Shown piece by piece: positions 1 through 8,245 of a DNA stretch of 64,000 nucleotides. Source of the stretch: Alphaproteobacteria bacterium (GTDB lineage Bacteria; Pseudomonadota; Alphaproteobacteria; CAAGCB01; CAG-977); the NCBI GenBank assembly GCA_900768465.1, contig CAAGCY010000013.1:251638-315637 (forward strand), read 5' to 3'. The notes below the pieces were generated by a model. That model made no database searches, was not told where the DNA came from, and saw nothing but the letters and a program-made list of their open reading frames with translations. Made by a program: the position numbers and the translations under genes. Every line of letters starts with the position of its first letter. Within the stretch, counting starts at the first letter, position 1.

Positions 1-51
1 CGTGTCCGAAAAACAAAGCGTCGGGGAAATGGTGAAAACGTTTTTGGTCAT
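1..51 (-). CDS. addB: AddB, N-terminal fragment (double-strand break repair)
   Basis: Only the first 17 codons are inside the window. An ATG on the minus strand at 51 overlaps the murU stop codon in an ATGA arrangement and opens a frame that runs off the left edge, reading MTKNVFTISPTLCFSDT. In many alphaproteobacteria tsaE, a sugar kinase, a nucleotidyltransferase, addB and addA follow each other in this order. The short N-terminus also fits the start of AddB, a helicase-nuclease subunit acting in recombinational repair. The assignment rests mainly on synteny, because so little of the protein is visible. Confidence 0.6.
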   Translation of the reverse strand, partial: MTKNVFTISPTLCFSDT

Positions 52-755
52 TTCAGGTTTTGCTCCGCGATTGTCAGCGCTTCGGGCGTGCCGACGTGAT
101 ACCAGTCGCCGTCCAAAACGACGGCGGAAAGTCTGCCCGCTTTTTCGGCTTTGTCGTACAAAACGTTCAGTGAAAACTTGCCGTCGGGAGAATCGTCGAA
201 CAGGCTTTTTTTCAAAATCTGCGCGCCCGCGAAAACATAAGGCGCGGTCGTGCCCGCGGCTTTGCGGTGCGGCTTTCCCCGTTCGTCCAACAGATAATCG
301 CCCGTGCCGTCGTGTCCGAAGACGCGCGTCATCGGCACCAATAACAGCAAAGCGTCCGTCAAATCGGGATTCCACGCCTGTTCCATTTTTTGCAAAGCGG
401 GCGTGCCGCGCTCCGTCCACGCGGGATCGGCGTTTAAAACGAAAAACGCGGAATCGTTCAGCAAAGGCAGGGCTTTTTTGACGCCGCCCCCCGTTTCAAG
501 GGCGGATTCTTCGTCGGAGTAAACAAAGTTCAAATCCGACCGTTTGGCAAAGTTCGCTTTGATTTTATCGCCCAAATAGCAGACGTTGACGACACAGTCC
601 CGAATGCCTTGCGCGGCGATTTTGTCAGCGATGCGGTCAATCAGCGTCCTGCCGTTGACGGCAATTAGCGGCTTGGGCAAAGCGTCGGTCAGTTCGCGCA
701 TGCGCGTGCCGCGTCCCGCCGCCAAAATCATGGCTTTGTTTATTTTGGCAGGCAT
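48..755 (-). CDS. murU: N-acetylmuramate-1-phosphate uridylyltransferase (MurU-type)
   Basis: A 235-residue sugar-phosphate nucleotidyltransferase. The glycine-rich nucleotide signature LAAGRGTRM sits near residues 11-19, followed by a PKPLI element and the ETGGG motif near residue 88. These are typical of the MurU branch, which makes UDP-MurNAc in cell-wall recycling. I chose the ATG at 755 because homologues start just before the nucleotide signature; a longer in-frame start at 854 would add 33 unlike residues. The start overlaps the end of the upstream kinase gene by 16 bases. AmgK would supply the MurNAc-1-phosphate substrate, so the pair forms a recycling pathway. I did not distinguish it from mannose-1-phosphate guanylyltransferases beyond context. 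Confidence 0.85.
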   Translation of the reverse strand: MPAKINKAMILAAGRGTRMRELTDALPKPLIAVNGRTLIDRIADKIAAQGIRDCVVNVCYLGDKIKANFAKRSDLNFVYSDEESALETGGGVKKALPLLNDSAFFVLNADPAWTERGTPALQKMEQAWNPDLTDALLLLVPMTRVFGHDGTGDYLLDERGKPHRKAAGTTAPYVFAGAQILKKSLFDDSPDGKFSLNVLYDKAEKAGRLSAVVLDGDWYHVGTPEALTIAEQNLK

Positions 756-1756
756 GGGGGGATTCCTCGGAATTCGGCGGGAACGTTCTTGTCGAACCAC
801 AGGCGCAGTTTCGCCAAAGCGGGATGTTCCAAAGCGCGCTCCAACAATCGCCACAGACGCGGCAAGTGCCGTAAATAAACGGGCTTGCCGTCACGCACGC
901 ACAGACGCACGAAAATGCCCAGCACTTTGGCGTGCCTTTGCGCCGCCAAAACCGCCCAAGAGGTCAAAAACGCCTCTGTGTCGGGCAGCTTGTCCGCCAT
1001 GGCGGAAATGTAGCGGTTTTGCATTTCCGTGAACAATTCGGGGCGAATGTCGCGGCGCGCGTCTTCCAGCAAGGACATAATATCATAGGTGACGGCGCCC
1101 GCCAAAGCGTCCTGAAAATCCAACAAACCGCAAGCCTGCAATCCCGTTTTGCCGTCCAAAATCATCAGATTGTCGACGTGATAATCGCGCAAGACGATGG
1201 TTTTCGGCATTTTTTGAACCAAGGGGAAAACCTCTTGCCACAACAGCGCGTATTCGTCGGCGGCGGCTTTGTCCGTTTCATGCCCGAACGCCGCGGGCAT
1301 AAACCAGTCGGGGAACAGCATCGCTTCGCGCAGCAAAGCGTCGTCGTCATAGGGCGGCAAGCCGTCGGGAATCGCCGTTTGTGCCTCCAATTTGTGCAAA
1401 TCGACCAGCAAATCGGTCGCCAAAGCGTACAAAGCGCGTTCGTCTTCGCCTTTTTTCAACAATCGGGTATACGTCGCGTCGCCGAAATCCTCCAGCAGGA
1501 CAAAGCCGTTTTCCTCATCGGCGGCGTAAACGTGCGGCGCGCTGTAGCCCAGTTTTTCCAAGTGGCGTGCGACTTTTAAAAACGGGCGGACGTTTTCCAT
1601 CGGGGGCGGCGCGTCCATTAAAACGCGGCTTTCGTTCGGGCGGGTCAATCGGTCGTAATGACGGAAAGAAGCGTCAGCCGCCAGCAGTTTTCTGTCGCCG
1701 TCGCTCCAGCCGTTTTGGCGCAAAAAATCGTTCAGCAGAGTCAGTCTGTCCGCCAT
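740..1756 (-). CDS. amgK: AmgK-type aminosugar kinase (phosphotransferase fold)
   Basis: A 338-residue member of the aminoglycoside/choline-kinase-like fold. The catalytic loop reads LRDYHVDNLM and the metal-binding motif LLDFQDA follows about 20 residues later, so both key aspartates are present. AmgK phosphorylates the anomeric position of MurNAc and GlcNAc and works with MurU, whose gene follows directly. The start is the ATG at 1756, inside the 3' end of tsaE (16-base overlap); the longer frame reading back to 1894 simply runs through tsaE. Both ends overlap neighbours, which implies translational coupling in a tsaE-amgK-murU-addB operon. Confidence 0.85.
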   Translation of the reverse strand: MADRLTLLNDFLRQNGWSDGDRKLLAADASFRHYDRLTRPNESRVLMDAPPPMENVRPFLKVARHLEKLGYSAPHVYAADEENGFVLLEDFGDATYTRLLKKGEDERALYALATDLLVDLHKLEAQTAIPDGLPPYDDDALLREAMLFPDWFMPAAFGHETDKAAADEYALLWQEVFPLVQKMPKTIVLRDYHVDNLMILDGKTGLQACGLLDFQDALAGAVTYDIMSLLEDARRDIRPELFTEMQNRYISAMADKLPDTEAFLTSWAVLAAQRHAKVLGIFVRLCVRDGKPVYLRHLPRLWRLLERALEHPALAKLRLWFDKNVPAEFRGIPPCLPK

Positions 1757-2208
1757 GATAAATTCTCCAGTCTTTTGTTCCAGCCGTCGCCGTGCGGAAT
1801 CAAAGCAATGCGCCGTTCGTCGGGAGTGTCGCCCGCCGTGATTCTGATTTCCAAACGGTTGCGCGGATAAAGCCGTTCCGCCCGTTCCGGCCATTCTATC
1901 AAGGATATGCCGTCGCTCAACGCTTCTTCAAACCCCAGCTCGTACACTTCGTCGGGCTGTTTCAATCGGTACAGGTCAAAATGCCAAATCGTGCCTTTGT
2001 CGGTGTCGTACAGCTGAACCAAAGTAAACGTCGGGCTTGGCACGTCTTCGTCGGGCGAGGTCAAAGACTGCACAAACGCGCGGGAAAACACGGTTTTCCC
2101 CATGCCCAAATCGCCGTACAGCAAAATCACGTCGCGCGGTTTCGCCAAAGCGGCAAGTGTGCGGGCAAGGGATTTTGTTCCCGCTTGATTCACGATTGTT
2201 TCAATCAT
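1741..2208 (-). CDS. tsaE: TsaE, ATPase for tRNA t6A modification
   Basis: A 155-residue protein with the P-loop GDLGMGKT at residues 32-39 and the usual TsaE block around SPTFTLVQLY and the IEWPER motif. TsaE is the ATPase partner of TsaB and TsaD in making N6-threonylcarbamoyladenosine at position 37 of ANN-decoding tRNAs. The length is normal for the family. Its ATG overlaps the stop codon of the upstream nuclease-domain gene by one base (TGATG), and its own 3' end overlaps amgK, so it lies inside a tightly packed minus-strand transcription unit. Confidence 0.95.
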   Translation of the reverse strand: MIETIVNQAGTKSLARTLAALAKPRDVILLYGDLGMGKTVFSRAFVQSLTSPDEDVPSPTFTLVQLYDTDKGTIWHFDLYRLKQPDEVYELGFEEALSDGISLIEWPERAERLYPRNRLEIRITAGDTPDERRIALIPHGDGWNKRLENLSWRTD

Positions 2209-3140
2209 CAGAAATTATCGAAAATGGATTTCTTTTTCTTTTTGGTCGGCAAAGACACTTTCGGCACTTTGATTTTCGAAGCGCGTTCCTGAATTTGCTG
2301 TTGTTCCGCCTGCCATTCCCACGGCGCTTGGAAACGTCCTTCCCACAATCCCGCTTTGTTTTGCCGCGCTTTTTGTTCATAAGGGACGTAAATCGGCGTG
2401 ATGTTCGGCAAAGCGATTGCCCAGCCTGCTTCGACCATGACGGCGCCGATGTCGAACGAGGACACGGAACACGCCGCCATCAGATCGCCCTGTTTGTTTT
2501 GATTCATGATTTTGCACGAAACGGAATCCGAACCGATGATTTCCTGCAGTTTGCGGGCGGAAATGTATCCGCAGTCGTAGCCGCGTCCGTGCGCGTCCGT
2601 GCATTTTTGACCCAAAACGGGCGAAGCAATGCCGTACAGGCGAACGGGCATGCCGTTGACGATGATTTTGTCACCGCCCAAAATTTTCGAAACAGCCCCC
2701 TGCAAAACAGGCGTCGGGGGCGGAGGAGCGGGCTGCTGAGCGACGGGTTGAGCGGAAGCGTCGGCGGGAACGGCAGAGGCATCCTGCCCCGCCGCCGTCG
2801 GCGCGGCTTGCGCGGGCAAAACAGGGGCGGTCTGCTGTTCGGACGATACGGCTTCGCTTTTTTTGCCCGTGACGGCATTCATGATATTGTTGACAATGTC
2901 GCCGCCGGAAACCAGCAAAACCATGCCGCCCATAAAAACGATGACCAGTCCCAGCGTCGCAAAACAGCCCAGCACTTTCCACAGCTTGCGGGTCATTAAA
3001 AACAAAGCGACCACGCCCAGCGCAATCATTCCGCCGCCGATGATGAAATCGCCGGGGTTGGTGTTCTGAAGCTTCAGACTGCCCACATAAGACCAGACCA
3101 TCGCCAAACAGATAATTCCGATACGGATAAGAAAGCGCAT
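2208..3140 (-). CDS. Membrane protein with degenerate staphylococcal-nuclease-like domain
   Basis: A 310-residue protein. The first 80 residues contain three hydrophobic segments. A Pro/Ala/Gln-rich linker follows (about residues 105-150), and the second half matches the alphaproteobacterial thermonuclease family: VRLYGIASP, a CGYISARKL helix, GWAIALP, and the closing GLWEGRFQAPWEW. The family normally carries RLxGIDAPE and D-x-YGR. Here the metal-binding Asp, the catalytic Glu and the second Arg read Ala, Val and Asp, and only the first Arg remains. I therefore expect a binding or structural role rather than nuclease activity. It ends one base into tsaE, so it is probably cotranscribed with it. 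Confidence 0.75.
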   Translation of the reverse strand: MRFLIRIGIICLAMVWSYVGSLKLQNTNPGDFIIGGGMIALGVVALFLMTRKLWKVLGCFATLGLVIVFMGGMVLLVSGGDIVNNIMNAVTGKKSEAVSSEQQTAPVLPAQAAPTAAGQDASAVPADASAQPVAQQPAPPPPTPVLQGAVSKILGGDKIIVNGMPVRLYGIASPVLGQKCTDAHGRGYDCGYISARKLQEIIGSDSVSCKIMNQNKQGDLMAACSVSSFDIGAVMVEAGWAIALPNITPIYVPYEQKARQNKAGLWEGRFQAPWEWQAEQQQIQERASKIKVPKVSLPTKKKKKSIFDNF

Positions 3141-3189
3141 TTTGTTGTCCTTTGCGAAAAGGCGTTGATTTTTTCCTTATTAAAGGAAA

Positions 3190-3219
3190 AGCCGCGGCCA
3201 AAGTCAATAACCGCGGCTT
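3190..3219 (-). terminator. Rho-independent terminator of the basic-protein gene
   Basis: Inverted repeat with arms AAGCCGCGG and CCGCGGCTT. On the minus strand it follows the stop of the gene ending at 3239 and is followed by a T-rich run. It separates that gene from the nuclease-domain gene that starts at 3140. Confidence 0.7.
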
Positions 3220-3238
3220 GTTTTTTATGAAAAAGTTT

Positions 3239-3949
3239 TTAACGCGTGTAGTCGTCGCGTTTGCGAATCGTCCGTGCCATGTTGGTGCGTGTCGCGGATT
3301 GTTCCCGTTCGCGGCGAACCTGAGCCAAATCACGCCGTTTGATTTGTTTTTTGCTCAGCCCGCGCAGTTCGCGCAACCGTTTCGCCGTCAGCTTTTTGCC
3401 GGTTTCCTTTTCGGCGATGCGGGCGCGTTCCTTGTCGCGGTTGCGTTCCAGCTTTTTGCGGTTGAGACGGTTTCTGCGTTCGCTGGGCAACAAGCTCATC
3501 CGCGCTTTGCGGCGGCGTTTGCGTTTGCCCTCCAATCCGCGGACGTCGTTCTTTTTGACGTTCATCGGTTTTGTTTTGCCGACCATTTCGGGCGAATACT
3601 GCGCTTTCATCAATTCGTCGCGGGACAGCGCGCCGTCCATGCCCAATTTGTGTTCCTGCCGCAGCATGGCGTCGCGGACGCCCAATCCTTCGCGGATTTG
3701 GCGGCTTTGTTCCGAACGGACGTGTTCGCGTTTGGATTCGCGACCCTTTTCGGCGGCGTTCATTTTTTCGGCGTAAAGCTTGTCTTCCGCCTGTTTTGCC
3801 GCTTTGGCGTTTCTGTACAGGATGTTGTCGTTTTGCACCGTGTTGGAATGTGCGTTTTTATCGGCGCGCTTTTCCAATTTGTTGCGCTGAGACCATACAA
3901 AATCGCTGTTTTCCGTCAAGCGTATCCGTTTTTTGTTGTTTTCCTGCAT
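3239..3949 (-). CDS. Highly basic protein of unknown function
   Basis: About 236 residues from the ATG at 3949; a further in-frame ATG at 3973 would add eight residues. The protein is extremely rich in Lys, Arg and Glu, has almost no hydrophobic stretches, no signal peptide and no membrane segment, and looks largely helical or disordered. Runs such as KRKRRRKARM and ERNRDKERARIAEKE suggest RNA, ribosome or DNA binding, but I recognise no family. It stands alone between the divL-like gene upstream and a terminator downstream. Codon use resembles its neighbours, so I treat it as a real gene. Confidence 0.6.
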   Translation of the reverse strand: MQENNKKRIRLTENSDFVWSQRNKLEKRADKNAHSNTVQNDNILYRNAKAAKQAEDKLYAEKMNAAEKGRESKREHVRSEQSRQIREGLGVRDAMLRQEHKLGMDGALSRDELMKAQYSPEMVGKTKPMNVKKNDVRGLEGKRKRRRKARMSLLPSERRNRLNRKKLERNRDKERARIAEKETGKKLTAKRLRELRGLSKKQIKRRDLAQVRREREQSATRTNMARTIRKRDDYTR

Positions 3950-4067
3950 TGTTTTTATCCGTTCTTTTATCAAAGTTCGTTACGATTCAGTATACACAAA
4001 TCGAAAACGAAAGGAAAGATGTTTCGACAAAAAGTTCCGAAAAAATAAAGCCTTTATTTTCAATATG

Positions 4068-6368
4068 TTATTTGACGGGGATAAGAATTTTAAGCGTGAC
4101 GGCGTTTTGTCGGCACAGCTGTTCGACCGTTCCGCCGTGCATTTCGATCAGGTTTTTGGCGAATTGCGTTTCGAATCGCTTGTCAAACACGGATTCGTCC
4201 GATTCGGCGGCGGGCGAATAAGCGATTTCCAGATTCAAAAATTTGCGTCTTTTTTCGGGTTTGACAGAGAGCACGACGGTGCTTTGCGGGGCGGCGTCGG
4301 CGACGGCAAAGCTTAAAAACGCGAACAAAGCTTGTTTCAAACGGCGTTTGTCCGCGATGATTTGCGTCGCGTCAAAGGGGTCGAGCTGCAGGGAAACGGC
4401 GGCTTTGCGCGCCTGTTCCGCCGTGGTTTTTATCAGCCCCATTAAAACGGACGCAAAATCGACGCTGTCCAATTCCAATACGGCGGAACCGCTTTCAATC
4501 AGCGCCAAATCGACCGTCTGATCCAGCAAAAACTGAGATTCGGTCGAATCGGCTGCCAGAATTTCGCCGCGCAGGCGGTTCAAAAACGTTTCGCGCAAAC
4601 GGTCGGTTTGGGCGGCGGCTTGTTTGAATCGGACAAGCATTTTGTCTTTTTCCGCGGCGGCGGCGGAGAATTTTTCCTCCTCGGACACATCGGCATAAGA
4701 AACGAAAATGCCGCCGCCGGGGACGCTGTACGCCGAAAACTCCAAAACTTTTCCGTCGGGACGCAGAATTTGGAACACTTCGCCGGAATGGGCGGTAATC
4801 ACGCCCGTCAGCTGTTCTTTCAGCGCGTCGCGGTTTTTGTCGGTTTCAAAAAAAGCCATTTGCTTTTCAATGATTTCCGGCACGCTGAAAGACGCGGTTT
4901 CTTTCAGATTCCACAGTGTTTTGTAGGAATCGTTCGCGGCTTTCAATCGACCGTCGCGTCCGAACAAAAGGACGGCTTCGCGCAAGTGGTTGAACACCGT
5001 TTCCTGCGTTTCGTTCAAAACGGTGACCGACCGTTCCATGGTCAGGTGTCCCGTTACGTCTTCGTACGTCATCAGCAATCCGCCCTGCGGGTGGGGAATG
5101 ATGGTGCGGCACAGGGCGATGCCCGAAGGCAGGTGGATGATTTCAACCGTTTCGGACACCAGCGACGAAAAATTTTTCAACTCGCGCGCCTTGTATGCCG
5201 CAAAGTCGCGGTTTTCGGGCAATCGGCGCTTGTTCCTCAGCGCGTCCAAAAAGTGGGAATACGTCGGCGACGAATCCAGCCATTCTTCATCCAAATCCCA
5301 CAAATTCAAAAACGACGTGTTGTAAAACTGCAGTCTGGTGTCGGCGTCGAAAACGGCAATGGCGGTTTTTAAATGCTCCAAAACGCCGTTGTGCGCGGCG
5401 ATGTTCGCGTCCAAACTGTCCTGCAGCTCCTGTTCCGCCGTGATGTCGCGGACAAAGCCGACGGTTTGCTGATTGTTCAGCGGAATTTCGGACGCTTCGA
5501 CCTTTCGGCGTTTGCCGTTCATAACAACGAATTCGCGGACTTTGCGTTCTTTGCCCGCCGCACGGGCGGACGCCGCCAGCACGCGGGCGTCGCGCGGCGA
5601 TTTTTCATAAATCAGCTCCGTTCCCTGTTCGACGGCTTCCTGCGGCGAATCGGCATGCAAAGCCTCCGCATACGCCGCATTGCACGCGCTGATGCGCAAA
5701 TCGGCGCTGCGGAGCCAAACGGGAAAAGGCAGGGCGTTCAGGGCTTCTTGGGATAACTTTTGCCGTTTGCGCAGGTTTTGTTCCTGCAGCGACAATTCGG
5801 CGATTTGATTTTGAACGGCGGTGATGTCGCGCACCCACAAAATATCCAAAACGCCCGTTTGCTTGGCGGTCAGCTGGCGTTTGCCTTCCGCCAGAAAAGC
5901 CTTTGTTCCGTCCGTCAGTTCCAGCGAAAAAGGCGTGTTTGTCGTCCGCATGACCGACAAAGCGCTGGACAGGGCGTCCGCGCTGTCGGGCGACAGCTTT
6001 TCCAAAACAGATTCGAACGACGCCTGCGTTCCGTCCGCCAAATTCAGCAAAACCGCCAGCCGCCGCGAACACCCCGTGCTTTGGATAAAGCCGACGGAGT
6101 TGTAAACCCACAGATAAAAGCCGTCGGACTGGGTTTCCAGCGCTTCGCGGGCGATAAAAGCGGCGTTGCGGCTTTCGGCGGTCTTTTTAACGGCGCGACA
6201 GGCGATTGCGACCGCGCCGAACAGCACTGCCGTTCCCGCCAGACAAATCAAAGCAAGCGTTTTCGGATAGGAAAACGCGAACAAAAATATTTTTGCCAAA
6301 AACAAATCGGTCGTTGTCATCCTTTGAAAATAAACCGCTTGAACGAAAACCGCAAAACAAAAATTCAT
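4068..6368 (-). CDS. divL: DivL-like PAS-domain pseudo-histidine kinase
   Basis: A 766-residue membrane protein. One N-terminal transmembrane segment lies near residues 30-58. Four PAS-like modules follow to about residue 560, with short coiled linkers between them. The C-terminus keeps the second helix of a dimerisation domain (LLDQTVDLALIESG) and an ATPase-like N-box (DKRRLKQALFAFLSFAV). The usual H-box with its phospho-acceptor (His, or Tyr in DivL) is missing, and no DTGIGI-type G1 box is visible. Its position near tsaE-amgK-murU-addB is where alphaproteobacteria carry divL, whose product tunes CckA and so CtrA. A shorter start at 6320 is possible; neither start has a convincing ribosome-binding site. 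Confidence 0.65.
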   Translation of the reverse strand: MNFCFAVFVQAVYFQRMTTTDLFLAKIFLFAFSYPKTLALICLAGTAVLFGAVAIACRAVKKTAESRNAAFIAREALETQSDGFYLWVYNSVGFIQSTGCSRRLAVLLNLADGTQASFESVLEKLSPDSADALSSALSVMRTTNTPFSLELTDGTKAFLAEGKRQLTAKQTGVLDILWVRDITAVQNQIAELSLQEQNLRKRQKLSQEALNALPFPVWLRSADLRISACNAAYAEALHADSPQEAVEQGTELIYEKSPRDARVLAASARAAGKERKVREFVVMNGKRRKVEASEIPLNNQQTVGFVRDITAEQELQDSLDANIAAHNGVLEHLKTAIAVFDADTRLQFYNTSFLNLWDLDEEWLDSSPTYSHFLDALRNKRRLPENRDFAAYKARELKNFSSLVSETVEIIHLPSGIALCRTIIPHPQGGLLMTYEDVTGHLTMERSVTVLNETQETVFNHLREAVLLFGRDGRLKAANDSYKTLWNLKETASFSVPEIIEKQMAFFETDKNRDALKEQLTGVITAHSGEVFQILRPDGKVLEFSAYSVPGGGIFVSYADVSEEEKFSAAAAEKDKMLVRFKQAAAQTDRLRETFLNRLRGEILAADSTESQFLLDQTVDLALIESGSAVLELDSVDFASVLMGLIKTTAEQARKAAVSLQLDPFDATQIIADKRRLKQALFAFLSFAVADAAPQSTVVLSVKPEKRRKFLNLEIAYSPAAESDESVFDKRFETQFAKNLIEMHGGTVEQLCRQNAVTLKILIPVK

Positions 6369-6400
6369 CTTTTTGAACGAAGAAGAAAGGATTAAAGTGC

Positions 6401-6429
6401 TTGCTAAAACAAAAAATGCTTCTTATATT
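6401..6429 (+). promoter_or_regulatory. Sigma-70-type promoter for the XRE gene
   Basis: TTGCTA and TATATT are separated by 17 bases and lie 40 bases before the start codon of the XRE regulator. The region is AT-rich and divergent from the divL-like gene. Confidence 0.5.
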
Positions 6430-6468
6430 AGCGGTAGTGTAAAACCTTAGATTGCGAAGGAACAAAAA

Positions 6469-6972
6469 ATGGCATTATATAAAAGGACTCGCGGCGCTTC
6501 CCGCGGCAGAACCGCGGACGGAGCCCCCAACCCGATTGACGTTCATGTCGGCGCGCGTGTTAAAATGCGCCGCACTTTGCTGGGAATGAGTCAGGAAAAA
6601 CTGGGCGAAGCCATCGGATTGACTTTCCAACAGGTGCAGAAATACGAACGCGGTCTGAACCGTATCGGCGCCAGCCGTCTGTTCGATATCAGCAAAGTGC
6701 TGGAAGTCCCCATCGGTTATTTCTTTGACCAGATGGACGAACAGGTCGCGGAACGTTCGCCGCGCATGCTGGCGGGCAATACGGCGTTGGCGGAAGAAGC
6801 CATCCCGTTCCCCTACGATCCGATGAACAAGCGCGAAACGTTGGAACTGGTGCGCGCGTACTACAGCATCACCGACCGCCGCGCCGCGCGCAAAGTGTTC
6901 GAACTGATGCGTTCGCTGGCGCATTTCGGATTGGACGAAGAGGAAGAAGAAGTTTCTTTCGACGAAGAATAA
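6469..6972 (+). CDS. XRE-family transcriptional regulator
   Basis: A 167-residue protein. A lambda-repressor-type helix-turn-helix spans roughly residues 25-85, including MSQEKLGEAIGLTFQQVQKYE, after a basic N-terminal tail. The C-terminal part (about residues 120-158) has a helical stretch ending in a run of acidic residues. Alphaproteobacteria often carry a regulator of this type directly upstream of metK, as here, with a terminator in between. What it controls cannot be read from the sequence. The start at 6469 is preceded by GAAGGAACAAAAA, a good ribosome-binding site. Confidence 0.85.
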   Translation: MALYKRTRGASRGRTADGAPNPIDVHVGARVKMRRTLLGMSQEKLGEAIGLTFQQVQKYERGLNRIGASRLFDISKVLEVPIGYFFDQMDEQVAERSPRMLAGNTALAEEAIPFPYDPMNKRETLELVRAYYSITDRRAARKVFELMRSLAHFGLDEEEEEVSFDEE

Positions 6973-6985
6973 AAATCGTTTTCAA

Positions 6986-7025
6986 AACGTCCGCTTTGCT
7001 TTATAAACAAAGCGGGCGTTTTTTT
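6986..7025 (+). terminator. Rho-independent terminator after the XRE gene
   Basis: Arms AACGTCCGCTTTG and CAAAGCGGGCGTT with a short loop, followed by seven T. It occupies most of the gap before metK, so metK needs its own promoter or readthrough. Confidence 0.85.
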
Positions 7026-7065
7026 ATGCCCGCTTCATACATTTTTGGACATGAGGAGTACATTG

Positions 7066-8235
7066 ATGAGGAAAAATTACCTGTTTACCAGCGAATCCGT
7101 ATCCGAAGGTCACCCCGATAAGGTGTGCGACAGCATTTCGGACACGTTGCTTGATTTGTTTTTGACGCACGATCCGCAGGCGCGTTCCGCCGTCGAAACC
7201 ATGGCGACCACCGACCGCGTCATTATTTGCGGCGAAGCCCGTTTGCCCGAAACCGTCGACAAACGCATGATGGAGGACGCCATTCGCAAATGCATCAAGG
7301 ACATCGGCTACGAACAAAAAGGCTTCGACTGGCAGACCGTCGAGATTCAAAATTATCTGCACAAACAGTCGTCCGATATTGCGCGCGGCGTCGATGAATC
7401 GGAAAACAAAGAGGAAGGCGCGGGCGACCAAGGCATTATTTTCGGCTATGCGACCAACGAACTGGCGGGGACGGAGTATTCTCCCGCGACTTTGCATCTG
7501 TCGCACGGCATTTTGAAAGAATTGGCGCGCTTGCGTCATTCGGGCGAAGTCAAATGGTTGCGTCCCGACGCGAAAAGCCAAGTAACTTTAATTTATGAAA
7601 ACGGAATTCCCGTCGGTGTCGATTCGGTTGTCGTTTCGACTCAGCACACCGAAGACGTTCCTTACGACGAAATCCGCGAAACGGTGCGCGGCGTGGTCAA
7701 CGGACTGTTGCCGAACGGCTGGACGATTGACGACAAAAAATTCTATGTCAATCCGACGGGGCGTTTTGTCACGGGCGGTCCCGACGGCGACACGGGATTG
7801 ACGGGGCGCAAAATCATCGTCGACACCTACGGCGGCGCGGTGGCGCACGGCGGCGGCGCTTTTTCGGGCAAAGACCCGACGAAAGTCGACCGTTCCGCGG
7901 CGTATGCGACGCGTTATCTGGCGAAAAACGTCGTTGCGGCGGGATTGGCGGACAAAGCGATGATTCAGGTTGCTTACGCCATCGGTGTCGCAAAGCCTTT
8001 GGCGGTGTATCTGGAAACGTACGGCACGTGCAAAGTGGACGAGGAAAAGCTGGAAAAACTGCTGCCCGAAGTTATGGATTTAAGTCCGCGCGGCATTCGC
8101 ACTCATCTGAAGCTGAACCGTCCGATTTATCTGCCGACGTCGCGCTACGGTCATTTCGGACGCACGCCCGATGTCGAAGGGGCTTTCCCGTGGGAAAAGA
8201 CGGACTTGGCGGACATTCTGCGCCGTGAATTTTAA
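7066..8235 (+). CDS. metK: S-adenosylmethionine synthetase
   Basis: A 389-residue enzyme making S-adenosylmethionine from methionine and ATP. Signature elements visible are SEGHPDKVCDSISD near the N-terminus and GGGAFSGKDPTKVDRSAAY near residue 255. Length is normal. The ATG at 7066 is chosen because GAGGA lies eight bases upstream; a TTG at 7045 in the same frame has no such site and would add seven residues. It heads a plus-strand run with trmB and the STAS gene at close spacing, so SAM supply is coupled to a SAM-dependent tRNA methyltransferase. Confidence 0.97.
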   Translation: MRKNYLFTSESVSEGHPDKVCDSISDTLLDLFLTHDPQARSAVETMATTDRVIICGEARLPETVDKRMMEDAIRKCIKDIGYEQKGFDWQTVEIQNYLHKQSSDIARGVDESENKEEGAGDQGIIFGYATNELAGTEYSPATLHLSHGILKELARLRHSGEVKWLRPDAKSQVTLIYENGIPVGVDSVVVSTQHTEDVPYDEIRETVRGVVNGLLPNGWTIDDKKFYVNPTGRFVTGGPDGDTGLTGRKIIVDTYGGAVAHGGGAFSGKDPTKVDRSAAYATRYLAKNVVAAGLADKAMIQVAYAIGVAKPLAVYLETYGTCKVDEEKLEKLLPEVMDLSPRGIRTHLKLNRPIYLPTSRYGHFGRTPDVEGAFPWEKTDLADILRREF

Positions 8236-8245
8236 GAGGTGACTT

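Noticed and set aside
4041..4060. A/T palindrome after the divL-like gene as terminator
   Set aside because: Stem is only A-T pairs with almost no loop, too weak to call.
6973..7065. SAM riboswitch before metK
   Set aside because: The gap is almost filled by the terminator of the upstream gene and leaves no room for a known SAM aptamer.
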